NCBI GenBank assembly: GCA_966211765.1
Contig: CBIHOV010000006.1
Span: 186,001 to 250,000, forward strand
Length of the DNA stretch: 64,000 nt
From: Paraflavitalea sp966211765
Lineage (GTDB): Bacteria; Bacteroidota; Bacteroidia; Chitinophagales; Chitinophagaceae
Direction of reading: 5' to 3'
The stretch's first letter is position 1. The number at the start of each line of letters is the position of its first letter. The notes beneath the pieces were generated by a model. It made no database searches. It saw nothing but the letters and a program-made list of their open reading frames with translations, and had not been told where the DNA came from. Below, in pieces: positions 1-9,077 of the stretch. Made by a program: the position numbers and the translations under genes.

Positions 1-506
1 ATTTAGCTACTCCGCTCGATATACCGGGCGCCATCAGAGATGCCGATATCATCGTTATGGCCGTATGGTTTGATGCCATCAAAGAACTGCTGAATACGTA
101 TGCCGGTGCCCTGGAAGGTAAGATCATTGTTGATCCCTCTAACCCAATTGCTCCTGATGAAAAGGGTGGATTTAAGAAAATCATAGGCGAAAAAGAATCA
201 GCCGGAGAAACCATTGCAGCCATCCTGCCCAAAGGCGCCAAACTGGCTAAAGCGCTGGGCTCACTCGGTGTAGCCTCGCTAACCGATGCTGCGTTTCAGC
301 AGCCCGAGCAAGCTGTACTTTTCTATGCAACAGATGATACCACTATAAATGCAGCAATAGAATCCCTGATCCAGGATAGTGGCTTTGAACCTGTACGTGT
401 AGGCGCTATCAGCCGATCCATACGCATTGAAGTCTTTGGAGATCTGCATGAATTTGGTGCACTTGGTAAAACTGTTACCAAAGAAGAAGTTGCCGGCAAG
501 ATGTAA
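1..506 (+). CDS. NADPH-dependent F420 reductase-like oxidoreductase (5' partial)
   Basis: The reading frame is open from the window edge (codons in phase from base 3), so the true start lies upstream; the ATG at 57 is internal. The visible part holds the second half of a Rossmann domain: a stretch reading ADIIVMAVWFDAIKEL, then IIVDPSNP, as in the NADP oxidoreductase/F420-dependent family (PF03807), followed by a C-terminal helical part with a sorting-like segment PKGAKLAKALGSLG. Family members bind NADP(H) and reduce F420 or other acceptors; the substrate here cannot be read. A paralogue-like protein lies at 21144-21878 on the other strand. A hairpin with a T-run follows directly. Confidence 0.75.
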   Translation, partial: LATPLDIPGAIRDADIIVMAVWFDAIKELLNTYAGALEGKIIVDPSNPIAPDEKGGFKKIIGEKESAGETIAAILPKGAKLAKALGSLGVASLTDAAFQQPEQAVLFYATDDTTINAAIESLIQDSGFEPVRVGAISRSIRIEVFGDLHEFGALGKTVTKEEVAGKM

Positions 507-544
507 TCAAACATCAATATTAAAGAATGCTGTCAAGCAGTAAG

Positions 545-572
545 AGGCTATCAAAATTGGTAGCCTTTTTTT
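545..572 (+). terminator. Rho-independent terminator
   Basis: Eight-base-pair stem (545-552 with 559-566, one G-U pair), six-base loop, then seven T. It sits 39 bases after the stop of the oxidoreductase-like gene and before the convergent DUF1801 gene. Confidence 0.75.
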
Positions 573-615
573 ATGCCCTGCATGTACTACGCTTCTTAGA
601 AATGCTAACATCAGC

Positions 616-1050
616 TCACTTTTTTTCATGCTGGGCCTCAACCCCATATCGTATTGCCGCTTCTAGTATATCAATGTTTATATCTTTCAGCGTTTTGAAC
701 CTGATGCAATACCCGGTGACGCTAGCCTTGCCTAGTTTTTCCCCATAGGTTTGGGCCAGGTATTTTTTATCCTTGATACCAAGGATATAGACAGATATCC
801 CGGTTTTGTTTGCACTTATGCCAATTCGAAAGAATTCCCTGGTTTTTCCATTGGCATATTTTATTGTGTACGATCCATATCCTATGTTAGGATTACTAAC
901 AGTTTTATTTTCGCTGTCTTTACCATCCTCGAACCATAATTTACAGCCTGGTAAAGCCTGAAGTGTGCGTAGGTGCAAGGCTTGCACTTCACTACGTTTT
1001 GGTTCAGGCAGGCTGGTAATGTACTTTTTGATTTGTTCCTGTACGTCCAT
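616..1050 (-). CDS. DUF1801 (YdhG-like) domain protein
   Basis: Small soluble protein of 144 residues. It begins MDVQEQIKKYITSLPEPKRSEV, the typical opening of DUF1801/YdhG proteins, and contains the family's pattern GSYTIKYANGKTREFFRIGIS and a C-terminal YCIRFKTLKDINIDILEAAIRYG. The family is widespread and of unknown biochemical function. I chose the ATG at 1050 because the upstream extension to 1131 has no similarity to the family and would cover the promoter. It stands alone, divergent from the quinone oxidoreductase gene. Confidence 0.75.
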   Translation of the reverse strand: MDVQEQIKKYITSLPEPKRSEVQALHLRTLQALPGCKLWFEDGKDSENKTVSNPNIGYGSYTIKYANGKTREFFRIGISANKTGISVYILGIKDKKYLAQTYGEKLGKASVTGYCIRFKTLKDINIDILEAAIRYGVEAQHEKK

Positions 1051-1085
1051 ATAAAATATTAAATTACTATTTAAAATTGTTTCCC

Positions 1086-1093
1086 CAAATGTA
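1086..1093 (-). promoter_or_regulatory. Candidate -7 promoter element of the DUF1801 gene
   Basis: On the minus strand this reads TACATTTG, matching the Bacteroidota -7 consensus TAnnTTTG, 36 bases before the start codon. No good TTTG is seen 19-20 bases upstream, so support is partial. Confidence 0.4.
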
Positions 1094-1276
1094 TCGCGCT
1101 CTTTCTGAACGCACCGGTAGTAATGCGACAATCTAAGGTGGGTTTCGCGTCCATTTTTTGTATAGCAATACGAAGGTTGTAAGTGTTTGGTTATAAGGGC
1201 TTACGCAAAGCTGCCCCGGTAAAATAGCTACACTTCTATGCGTCTTTGGGGGAATCCCCATTTGTTCCGATTTATA

Positions 1277-1308
1277 CAATTGTACAATTGATCGGTAAAG
1301 TAGCTTTG
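1277..1308 (+). promoter_or_regulatory. Candidate promoter with overlapping palindrome, upstream of quinone oxidoreductase
   Basis: A perfect 14-base palindrome CAATTGTACAATTG (1277-1290) overlaps a possible -33 element (TTG at 1280-1282). Eighteen bases on lies TAGCTTTG (1301-1308), a full match to TAnnTTTG, 26 bases before the ATG at 1334. The arrangement suggests a repressor site over the -33 region; no cognate regulator lies beside it. Confidence 0.5.
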
Positions 1309-1333
1309 CCGGGAAAAATAGTAAACTATAAGC

Positions 1334-2293
1334 ATGAAAGCATTAACCTTATCTAAGTTCGGCAGTTCCGATGTACTTGAATACAAAGGAATAAATGCTC
1401 CGGTATTAAAAGAAGGGGAGATATTGGTAGAGATGAGGGCCATCGGATTGAACTTTGCCGATATCATGCGGCGGAAAGGCGATTATCCAATGAGGGGCCA
1501 TGCGCCCTATATCAATGGCTTTGAAGGAGCAGGAATTGTAAAGGATGCAAATAATAATCCGGGACTCAAAGCCGGTGACAGGGTAGCATTTGCTGATGTG
1601 CCCTTTGCCAATGCAGAACTGGTAGCCGTTCCTTTCGAAAATGCCATTCCTCTTCCAGATGAGATCAGTTTTGAGACCGCAGCTTCTATCATGTTGCAAG
1701 GCCTTACTGCCCATTTTTTGACTGCAGATAGTCACAGCTTAAAACCAGGCGAAACCGTCCTTATCCATGCGGCTGCCGGTGGGGTAGGGCAGTTGCTTAT
1801 CCAGGTGTGTAAAATATTAGGCGCTACAGTCATTGGCCTGGTATCTTCCAATGCTAAAAAAGAAGTAGCCCTTTCGTTCGGTGCAGATGCTGTCTTTTTA
1901 TATGACGAGGGATGGAAGACGAAGGTATTAGAATTATATCCGAAGGGTGTGGATGTAGTGTATGAAAGCATCGGCACTACCATGGAAACCAGTCTGGCCG
2001 TAACGAGGGTGTTGGGCAAGGTAGTGCTCTTTGGCCTGGCCGGCGGCAGGTTGGAGTTGGGCGATCCATTGTGGATCATCGCACAGTCCAAAACGATTAC
2101 CGGCGGAGATCTGTGGGACTACCTTACCTCAAGAGAGGAAAGGATAAAAAGGTCAGCACAGTTTTTTGCATGGATCATTGCCGGAAAGATAAAACTATCT
2201 CCACCCACCATCTTCAAGCTATCAGAAGGCAAAAAAGCACACGACCTAATGGAGGGAAGAAAGAGTACCGGAAAGATATTGATGGTGCCCTAA
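1334..2293 (+). CDS. Zinc-independent quinone oxidoreductase (MDR family)
   Basis: A 319-residue medium-chain dehydrogenase/reductase of the NADPH:quinone reductase type. The N-terminal GroES-like domain carries MRAIGLNFADIMRRKGDYP and NGFEGAGIV. The nucleotide-binding motif is AAAGGVGQLLIQVCK around residue 147, followed by GATVIGLVSS. The structural zinc cysteine cluster of alcohol dehydrogenases is absent, as expected for the QOR branch. It would reduce quinones or enone-type electrophiles with NADPH in the cytoplasm. Monocistronic, between a palindrome-bearing promoter and a strong hairpin. Confidence 0.9.
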   Translation: MKALTLSKFGSSDVLEYKGINAPVLKEGEILVEMRAIGLNFADIMRRKGDYPMRGHAPYINGFEGAGIVKDANNNPGLKAGDRVAFADVPFANAELVAVPFENAIPLPDEISFETAASIMLQGLTAHFLTADSHSLKPGETVLIHAAAGGVGQLLIQVCKILGATVIGLVSSNAKKEVALSFGADAVFLYDEGWKTKVLELYPKGVDVVYESIGTTMETSLAVTRVLGKVVLFGLAGGRLELGDPLWIIAQSKTITGGDLWDYLTSREERIKRSAQFFAWIIAGKIKLSPPTIFKLSEGKKAHDLMEGRKSTGKILMVP

Positions 2294-2345
2294 AGAGCAA
2301 TAACAGCAGTCCCGATATCTGGTGGATTCACGAAATATCAAAAGC

Positions 2346-2374
2346 CGTTTTGTGAATAATCACAAAACGATTTT
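2346..2374 (+). terminator. Rho-independent terminator after quinone oxidoreductase
   Basis: Perfect 10-base-pair stem (CGTTTTGTGA at 2346-2355 with its complement at 2360-2369), ATAA loop, then ATTTT. Confidence 0.7.
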
Positions 2375-2449
2375 CCGGCCCCTGTTCATTTTACAATTGT
2401 TTAATTTTAGCCTGCGTACACTTTTTCTCGCCTTGTAAATAACGCAGTG

Positions 2450-4975
2450 ATGAACCGGCACCTGTATCTTTTGATCGCCTTACTGACTTTCCAATTTGTG
2501 GCCACTGCCAGGCAGGCTGGTGATGGCAAACCGCCGGTATCCAAAGAGAAAGCAGGCTTATTAGAGCGCCTGGCCCAATCAAAACCGGATACTGGCCGGG
2601 TACATGCGTTATTTGCCCTGGCAGATTTTCATTGGCGCAAAGATTATAGCCTTGACAGTATGATCAGTTACTGCAATCGCTCTATGGCCCTGGCCGGGCA
2701 ATTGAAGTATGAAAAGGGATTCAATGAGAGCGCCAATCTCCTGTGCATAGCTTATACAAAGAAAAAAGAGTTTGATAAGGCCAGAAGCCTGCTGCCCCAG
2801 GTGAGCAAAGAGCAACAGAGCCGTTTACTGATCCGTATCGGGGAGGCATTTCTATTCGGGCCAAACCTGAAGAAACCTGACCTCGATACTGCATTCCGGT
2901 ATTTTAGCCAGGCGCTGCAGGTGGCCCAGGCAACCGGATCAGTTACCTGGAAGCACGAAAGCCTCATTGCGCTGGGCAAGTATTATTATTCCTCAGATCA
3001 ATTGCAAAAAGGGAAAGAAGCCTTTCTTGAGATCATTCATGACTTGCAATTGTCCAAAGATGTGACACAGGAAGCGCATATCTGGAATGAAATGGGCAAA
3101 TACATGCCTGATACCGATAGCACTTTCCGGGATCAAATGTGGGCCCACAACAACTCGCTCCGGTTGTATTACCAATTGAAGGATACAGCGAACCTCTATT
3201 CCGTGATGGAAGATATTGGGGCCATTAATATGTTCCATTCCCGGTTCGATACGGCCAAAGCGCAATTCCTGCAGGCCATACAATGGCGTAAACAATTAGG
3301 TAGAAAAAGCATAGTTACCAGTGCCCGGTCTCTTGGCTGGCTGTGTTATGCCACCGGCAACCTGGAGGAAGCGCTCCAATGGGCGCTGATGACGGAAAAG
3401 AACCTGCAGGAGCTCGAAAAGCGCCCCGCTGCCAGCGATCAGTTACTGATGGGCCTGATCTATGCGGAAGATGGGCAATATCAAAAGGCTTTATCTTATC
3501 TTCTCGACATCAGGAGCGCTCCCGCATACTTTCGCTTCCTCATCGCCCGAAAGACAACAGAGCAATACATCCGGTTGGGACAACCGGAAAAGGCCCTGAC
3601 CTGGCTGAAAGATTTTGAGACCAGCCATCCGCCAGAGAATCCAAACGACCTGGAATCTATTGCTGCGGCAAAAGGCGATATTTATACGGCGCTCAACAAG
3701 CCGGCGCTGGCCGGGCAATATTACCGGGAGATGATCGCGCTGGACGGGAAGGCACAGCAATTCAAAGCCCGGGAAATACTCGGAATGCCCTTTAATGTAT
3801 CCGGAGCAGAAGCTCATTATAAAATGGCCCGCTTCTATGTGGAGCAGCAGCGCTATACTGAAGCAGCCCCCTACCTGGCCATCGCCGCAAAGATCAATGC
3901 CTTTTCCGGCTACCAGCTTTACACAACCCACCTTCGGCGTGATATCCGCCAGTTGCAGTATAAGGTAGACTCGGCAGCCGGCAATTACCAGGCAGCACTG
4001 GAACATCATATCCAATACACCCTCCTCAATGATTCTATTTCCAATGCTGTCAAGATCCGTCAATTCCACCAATTGCAGGTACAGAACGAAACGGCAAAAA
4101 AGGAGTTGACCATCAGCCAAAGGGATGCGGAAATAAAAGTAATGAAACGAACAGATCTGCTGCAGCAGGATAACCTGAAGCAGGCACGCTTCATACGCAA
4201 TATCAGTATTGTTGCGACACTGGTATTCCTGGCACTCGCAGCCTTGTTGTACAAACAATACCGGCAAAAACAACGTGCCAGCCAATTGGTCACCATACAG
4301 AATATACAATTGCAACACCTGCTGAAGGAAAAGGAATGGCTGCTGAAAGAAGTGCACCACCGCGTCAAGAACAACTTGCACACGATCATCAGCCTGCTGG
4401 AATCGCAGGCCGTTTTCCTGGAGAATGATGCGCTCAAAGCCATTGAAAGCAGCCAGCACAGGATCTATGCCATGTCACTGATACACCAGAAACTTTACCA
4501 GGTAGACAATGTCAAGACCATTGAAATGGGGCAGTACCTGCCTGAATTCATTCAATACCTCAAACAAAGTTTTGGAAATACGAACAAGATCATTTTCCAG
4601 ATAGAGATCGAGCCCTTGTCGCTGGATGTAGCAGTCGCTATCCCCGTCGCGCTTATTCTCAATGAAGCAATTACAAACTCTATCAAATATGCATTTCCAG
4701 GCGACCGTAAAGGCACCATACGGGTGGCCATGTACCACGAAGCAGGAGAAACAGTACTGGAGATTGCCGACGATGGCATTGGCATCGATGAGAACATCAA
4801 AGATCAAACCCTTAATTCGCTGGGCGTAGAGCTGATGAAAGGATTGAGCGAAGATATTAACGGACGAATTGAGTTTGCCAGTGCTGCCGGAACAAAGATT
4901 ACCGTCAGGTTTACGGCCGATCCTCTTTTCTATCCTACCTTACAACCTGAAAAAGAAATGGAGGTACCAGCATGA
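2450..4975 (+). CDS. TPR-containing sensor histidine kinase (HisKA_2 type)
   Basis: An 841-residue membrane sensor kinase. Order: signal peptide (MNRHLYLLIALLTFQFVA), periplasmic tetratricopeptide-like helices to about residue 540, coiled coil, one membrane helix near 588-606 (NISIVATLVFLALAALLY), a short coiled linker, then HisKA_2 with KEVHHRVKNNLHTIISLLESQ (phosphoacceptor His near 637) and HATPase_c with LNEAITNSIKYAF (N box) and ADDGIGI (G1 box). A GTG at 2447 directly precedes the ATG; I chose ATG. Its last codons overlap the start of the sigma-54 response regulator by four bases, so the two form a translationally coupled pair. Periplasmic TPRs suggest sensing of a protein or peptide ligand (inference). 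Confidence 0.9.
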   Translation: MNRHLYLLIALLTFQFVATARQAGDGKPPVSKEKAGLLERLAQSKPDTGRVHALFALADFHWRKDYSLDSMISYCNRSMALAGQLKYEKGFNESANLLCIAYTKKKEFDKARSLLPQVSKEQQSRLLIRIGEAFLFGPNLKKPDLDTAFRYFSQALQVAQATGSVTWKHESLIALGKYYYSSDQLQKGKEAFLEIIHDLQLSKDVTQEAHIWNEMGKYMPDTDSTFRDQMWAHNNSLRLYYQLKDTANLYSVMEDIGAINMFHSRFDTAKAQFLQAIQWRKQLGRKSIVTSARSLGWLCYATGNLEEALQWALMTEKNLQELEKRPAASDQLLMGLIYAEDGQYQKALSYLLDIRSAPAYFRFLIARKTTEQYIRLGQPEKALTWLKDFETSHPPENPNDLESIAAAKGDIYTALNKPALAGQYYREMIALDGKAQQFKAREILGMPFNVSGAEAHYKMARFYVEQQRYTEAAPYLAIAAKINAFSGYQLYTTHLRRDIRQLQYKVDSAAGNYQAALEHHIQYTLLNDSISNAVKIRQFHQLQVQNETAKKELTISQRDAEIKVMKRTDLLQQDNLKQARFIRNISIVATLVFLALAALLYKQYRQKQRASQLVTIQNIQLQHLLKEKEWLLKEVHHRVKNNLHTIISLLESQAVFLENDALKAIESSQHRIYAMSLIHQKLYQVDNVKTIEMGQYLPEFIQYLKQSFGNTNKIIFQIEIEPLSLDVAVAIPVALILNEAITNSIKYAFPGDRKGTIRVAMYHEAGETVLEIADDGIGIDENIKDQTLNSLGVELMKGLSEDINGRIEFASAAGTKITVRFTADPLFYPTLQPEKEMEVPA

Positions 4976-6363
4976 GCATCCGGATAATGATCGTAGAAGA
5001 TCAGTTTATTGAAGCCAACAACTTAAAGCATAACCTGCTGGGTGCAGGCTACGAGGTATGTTCTATTGCACGGTCGGTTCCCATCGCACTCACCATCATC
5101 GAAAAGGAAAAGCCTGAGCTCGTTCTGCTTGACATTTTTTTGCAGGGACCGCTCACCGGCATCGACCTCGCCAGAACACTGGAGAAAAAAAATATTCCCT
5201 TCGTATATCTTTCAGCCAATTCGAATAAAGATGTGCTGGATGCTGCTAAAAGCACCAGGCCCTATGGTTTCCTGGTGAAGCCATTCAGGAAGACTGATGT
5301 ATTGGTCATGCTCGATGTGGCGTGGTACCTGCACCAGGAAAAGCTGGCGAGCAAAACGGTGAACGAGCCAGCACCCAGCCCGCAAGCTGATGAGGCCGTT
5401 GGCGGCATCATTGGGGGAGGGGCTGCTCACCAGGAATTGTTAAAGAACATCAGGATCGTGGCCACTTCCAATACCTCCGTGCTCATCGTTGGTGAAAATG
5501 GCACCGGGAAAGAACGCGTGGCGCAGGCCATTCACCAATCATCACCACGCTCCGGGCAACCGTTCGTTGTCGTGAATTGTGGGGCCTTACCAGCCAACCT
5601 CATCGAGTCGGAATTATTTGGTCATGAAAAAGGTGCTTTCACAGGCGCCCTTCAAAAGCGTGTCGGGAAATTCGAGCAGGCCGACGGCGGCACCATTTTC
5701 CTGGATGAAATAGGAGAACTGCCTCCTGATGCACAGGTGAAGTTCCTGCGTGTGCTGCAGGAAAGAGAAATAGAAAGCATTGGTGGCCGTGTTAAAAAGG
5801 TCAATGTGCGGATCATCGCCGCCACCAACCGCGACCTTGAACAGGAGGTGGCAGCAAGCCATTTCCGGGTAGATCTTTATTACCGCCTCAATGTATTTCC
5901 TTTGCGCCTGCTTCCCTTGCGTGAGCGGAAGGACGATATACTGCCGCTGGCCCTGCATTTTTTGAAGATCCATTCACGCCAGGCAGGAAAAACCATCAGC
6001 GGCTTTTCTAAAGAAGTCATGAACACCTTGCTACAATATAGCTGGCCCGGCAATGTGCGCGAATTGCAGAACATCGTGGAGCGTACGGTACTGCTCACAG
6101 AAGGTCCGGTGATCGACCAGCTTCCTATACAAGCAGAATCCCGTCGTGTGTCCGACAATTCAACAGCCGAAGCAATGAGGATCAAAACAATGGAAGAGAA
6201 CGAACGGGACCACATCATAGCCGTGCTCGAAAAATGCAACTGGAAGATCTCTGGCAAAGGAGGTGCAGCGGAACTGCTCGATATCAATGCCAATACACTC
6301 TTCTCGCGGATCAAGAAACTGGGCATAGAAAAGAAGATCAGCACTCGCAAAAGCGAAGGGTAG
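4972..6363 (+). CDS. Sigma-54-dependent response regulator (NtrC family)
   Basis: 463 residues in three parts. The receiver domain (1-120) has D10, phosphoacceptor D54 in LVLLDIFL and K103 in LVKPF. The AAA+ sigma-54 activator domain has Walker A GENGTGKE (174-181), the GAFTGA loop (221-226) that contacts sigma-54, and Walker B TIFLDEIGE (241-249). The C-terminal Fis-type helix-turn-helix ends in AELLDINANTLFSRIKKLGI. It should activate sigma-54 promoters when phosphorylated by the kinase upstream, whose stop codon it overlaps (ATGA). Pairing a HisKA_2 kinase with an NtrC regulator is less usual than HisKA-NtrC. Confidence 0.93.
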   Translation: MSIRIMIVEDQFIEANNLKHNLLGAGYEVCSIARSVPIALTIIEKEKPELVLLDIFLQGPLTGIDLARTLEKKNIPFVYLSANSNKDVLDAAKSTRPYGFLVKPFRKTDVLVMLDVAWYLHQEKLASKTVNEPAPSPQADEAVGGIIGGGAAHQELLKNIRIVATSNTSVLIVGENGTGKERVAQAIHQSSPRSGQPFVVVNCGALPANLIESELFGHEKGAFTGALQKRVGKFEQADGGTIFLDEIGELPPDAQVKFLRVLQEREIESIGGRVKKVNVRIIAATNRDLEQEVAASHFRVDLYYRLNVFPLRLLPLRERKDDILPLALHFLKIHSRQAGKTISGFSKEVMNTLLQYSWPGNVRELQNIVERTVLLTEGPVIDQLPIQAESRRVSDNSTAEAMRIKTMEENERDHIIAVLEKCNWKISGKGGAAELLDINANTLFSRIKKLGIEKKISTRKSEG

Positions 6364-6379
6364 CCACTATTTTCCTATA

Positions 6380-6943
6380 TCATCGATCCATAACCAAAAG
6401 TTTCAACCTGCTCTTGCTTATGCCGGTATAAATGAAATAAGTCCCACTGGTAAAATTATGCAGATCTAATCGGACCAGGTTAACACCTTTGGCCAATTGC
6501 AGAGCCTGTGACTTTACCACCATGCCATCAGACCGGTAGATGATGAGCTGCGTGCTGATTGGCTTTATTGCTTCTATTCGTAATGTGGCAGACTGGCTGG
6601 CCGGGTTGGGGTATAACTTTATGGAGGTTGGAAGCTCACTGTCTTCGGGTGATGCCTCCGCAACGGTCTTCATAGCGGCGGCACTTGTCAGTATTTCCTC
6701 ACAGGAGGTGTGTGCCGCATCAAAACCATCACCGGCGCCGCCGGAATACATCCCGCAGTTAATTGCTGCTGATTGGTTGAAGGCAGCTCCATCAGCACTG
6801 CCGCCACTGTACAGGGCGCAACTGATAGCCGGAGTAATTTTGTGTGAAGCTCCTGAACCTGGGCCTCCCGTAAAAGGTGTTACCTGGCTATAACCCGCCA
6901 GCATCGTGAAGCAATTTATGATCAGTAAGATTGTTGTTTTCAT
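6380..6943 (-). CDS. Small secreted T9SS type A sorting-domain protein
   Basis: 187 residues. Signal peptide MKTTILLIINCFTMLAGYSQ, a short middle, and a C-terminal type IX secretion sorting domain (LYPNPASQSATLRIEA, then ending GTYFIYTGISKSRLKLLVMD). Proteins of this type are exported by Sec and then sent to the cell surface or medium by T9SS. The middle has two copies of a motif of the form C-x-(L/M)-YSGG-x-(A/G)-DG, about 24 residues apart. The start at 6943 gives a signal peptide; the longer reading frame to 7009 would overlap the upstream gene. It follows the FGE-like gene by 10 bases, so the two are one operon. No enzymatic domain is visible. Confidence 0.75.
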   Translation of the reverse strand: MKTTILLIINCFTMLAGYSQVTPFTGGPGSGASHKITPAISCALYSGGSADGAAFNQSAAINCGMYSGGAGDGFDAAHTSCEEILTSAAAMKTVAEASPEDSELPTSIKLYPNPASQSATLRIEAIKPISTQLIIYRSDGMVVKSQALQLAKGVNLVRLDLHNFTSGTYFIYTGISKSRLKLLVMDR

Positions 6944-6953
6944 GCTGTGATTA

Positions 6954-8414
6954 TTATCTTCTTGAAACGCCACGTCCGCCAAATGAATGGTTGCGGCCTT
7001 TGGCATCATTGGCAGGAAGGTCGGTATTGTAGATATGGGTGCTTCTGTCAGACACCCGTAGTTGCTCTCCGTTGTTCATACTGGACCAAGAGCCACCGCG
7101 GTAGGCAAATGAATAGGGTTTGGTGTTGGGAGTTTCCGTGATCTCACCTGGCCAGCCTACATTGGAATAGCCCGCATAGGGAGTAATTGCCAGTTCTCCA
7201 TCACCATGGGTGCCGGTGAAATAAAGTCCTTTGCCATAGTTGGAACCTTGTGCATTGATACAGATCTCATATACATTGCCACTCAATTCCATAATACCAT
7301 AGAAAGAAGCGCCGGCCTGCGCCCTCGAAGTGCCTGCTTTGGCTGCAAAGCCACAACGAAGCGGTCCGTCCGGTGGCCCGCTTTCGTAAAGAGCAGGCCC
7401 TGTACCGGGTGCAATGTAGTTACTGACAGTCTCGCCGGGTGTATCCTCAGAGCCCAAAGTGATCGTGTCTGCCTTTGTGATACCACTGGTGCCCCAGGCA
7501 AATTCTGCTGCAACGGATGTATTGGTGCCACGACAGGCTTTTTCATATTCAAGTTCTGTCATGGGGCTGAGTGCTGCCCAATCAAGATAAGCCATCAGGT
7601 CATCAATGCTCAGCCAGTTGCAGGCCCTGTCGGGCACGGCAGCTGCCATTGCAGGCCAGGTACCTGCAATGGTGTAGCGCGACTGATTGATGTTTGCCGC
7701 ATCATACCTGGTGAGGAAGGCATCGTGGGAAATGCTGTTCAGGAATTCAGCATATTGTCCCTGCGACAATTCATATTTCATACAGTAAAATGCAGTGTAC
7801 CCATTCGGATAAACGGCAGGCACGGTGTAATAGTCAGTAAAAGAACTGCTCCATAAACTCGCGCCGGAAGGACTTGTTGAAATAGCGTCCGCACTGGTTA
7901 CCTGGTAGGGGTAATTGGTAGTGCCGGCCTTGAAGCTGTAGGTAGAAACGCCATCCCCAAGGTAAAAGGCGCCCGTAGGGACGTACACCATTTCAACACC
8001 AAATACTTTGTATTCAAAATCCCCGACGGGTGGAGCATCCAGCCGCAATTGAATGCTTATACTGTCGATATGGCCGCTGCCGGTGGCCGACCGGTAGATC
8101 ATTACGCCTTTTTTATCTGCATAAGCATCCACAAAGAGAGGGCTGCCGGCAGTATGATAATTATCCTGAGAAGCCAGGTTCGCGTGTAGCCATTGTACGG
8201 CAGCGCAGTCCCTGCGTTTTACAAAAAGCCACACCGCATCCCGGTTTGCGGGACTACCGGTTATCCGCCAGCTATTTTCCCAACTGATGGTGAATTGAAG
8301 GAATTGATTGGACCCGGAAATTGTTTTTGTAACTGCACCAATGCGTAGATTGTTGCCTGTAGCGGAGAATGTAAAGGCAAGCAGGCAAAAACAAATAAAA
8401 TAGTATTTAGACAT
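6954..8414 (-). CDS. Secreted formylglycine-generating-enzyme (SUMF1)-like protein
   Basis: 486 residues with signal peptide (MSKYYFICFCLLAFTFSATG). An N-terminal beta-rich part of about 140 residues (SWENSWRI, AVWLFVKRRD) precedes a FGE-sulfatase/SUMF1 domain: VEMVYVPTGAFYLGDG, MKYELSQGQYAEFLNSI, ATPLTELEYEKA-like WAALSPMTELEYEKACRG, GNVYEICI and AYRGGSW ending in RVSDRS. Family enzymes oxidise a Cys to formylglycine, but many bacterial members are non-catalytic or C-type-lectin-like surface modules, and I do not see the canonical catalytic Cys pair with confidence. The start at 8414 was chosen for the signal peptide. It is probably cotranscribed with the T9SS-sorted protein. Confidence 0.8.
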   Translation of the reverse strand: MSKYYFICFCLLAFTFSATGNNLRIGAVTKTISGSNQFLQFTISWENSWRITGSPANRDAVWLFVKRRDCAAVQWLHANLASQDNYHTAGSPLFVDAYADKKGVMIYRSATGSGHIDSISIQLRLDAPPVGDFEYKVFGVEMVYVPTGAFYLGDGVSTYSFKAGTTNYPYQVTSADAISTSPSGASLWSSSFTDYYTVPAVYPNGYTAFYCMKYELSQGQYAEFLNSISHDAFLTRYDAANINQSRYTIAGTWPAMAAAVPDRACNWLSIDDLMAYLDWAALSPMTELEYEKACRGTNTSVAAEFAWGTSGITKADTITLGSEDTPGETVSNYIAPGTGPALYESGPPDGPLRCGFAAKAGTSRAQAGASFYGIMELSGNVYEICINAQGSNYGKGLYFTGTHGDGELAITPYAGYSNVGWPGEITETPNTKPYSFAYRGGSWSSMNNGEQLRVSDRSTHIYNTDLPANDAKGRNHSFGGRGVSRR

Positions 8415-8727
8415 AGTCGATAAGGTTTTCGATACTATCAAAGTTGTACTTTATTGATTGGGGAAAAAACCTGTTTTGCACCGGAAAAACCCGGTCTTAA
8501 GGAAGAAGTTCCTTCTCTTTATCTAAAAATGTAAACACCAGTTATAAACGGTTTCGGCCCCGAAAGCTACCCAAAGCATCCAATGCTGCCCAATCTCGTA
8601 TAGAACGCCCATTTATCGGGCGTAATTTTTATGCCTTGTTGCAAAAAAAGTCGGGTGTTTATAATGGGTACGTATCGTAACCAAGCCGCGCAGATGCCCC
8701 AGCTTTGTGTTATCAAAATTGATTGAT
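8415..8727. other. Divergent intergenic region
   Basis: About 310 bases between the FGE-like gene (minus) and a small plus-strand ORF. On the minus strand CAACTTTG (8439-8446) resembles the -7 element with one mismatch, but no -33 element is in place. I see no RNA gene. Confidence 0.4.
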
Positions 8728-8961
8728 ATGATAACAACAGCAAACTTTCCCGACTTCGATCCTGCGGCCCTGATGTCCGCATTAGCAGGCGGCCTGCTGG
8801 CCATCTTACTGCCTACGGATTGCCTGCGCTCCTTAGAGAACTGGCCCCCTTTTCAGAGAGCGTTCAGGCAATACGTAGGCAGTCCGGAGGCAATCTACCT
8901 TCTTTACGACAACGTACAGCGGCAACCGGATGGCAATTATGCATTCGACTTTGGATCGTGA
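8728..8961 (+). CDS. Small hypothetical protein
   Basis: 77 residues from the ATG at 8728 (an in-frame GTG at 8707 is an alternative). The sequence is acidic at the start (TTANFPDFDPAALMSALAGG) with a short hydrophobic stretch (ALAGGLLAILLP) and ends NVQRQPDGNYAFDFGS. I do not recognise a family. It is included because the reading frame is free of overlap with other genes and has protein-like composition. It might also be spurious. Confidence 0.4.
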   Translation: MITTANFPDFDPAALMSALAGGLLAILLPTDCLRSLENWPPFQRAFRQYVGSPEAIYLLYDNVQRQPDGNYAFDFGS

Positions 8962-9077
8962 ATATTGGTTGGGATCTTAATGTCAGCTTGTGTATGTTAA
9001 CGCAATTGTTACCTTCGATAAATTGTTCTTTAGGAATGTGACAAAGTAGGATTACCAAGGATCTAAACTCAACCAAA

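Noticed and set aside
3491..4459. Long antisense open frame (322 codons) on the minus strand
   Set aside because: It is fully antisense to the histidine kinase gene, and its Leu/Gln/Phe-rich translation matches no protein pattern.
7206..7856. Plus-strand open frame (216 codons), Cys-rich
   Set aside because: The apparent Cys richness comes from reading the FGE-like gene backwards.
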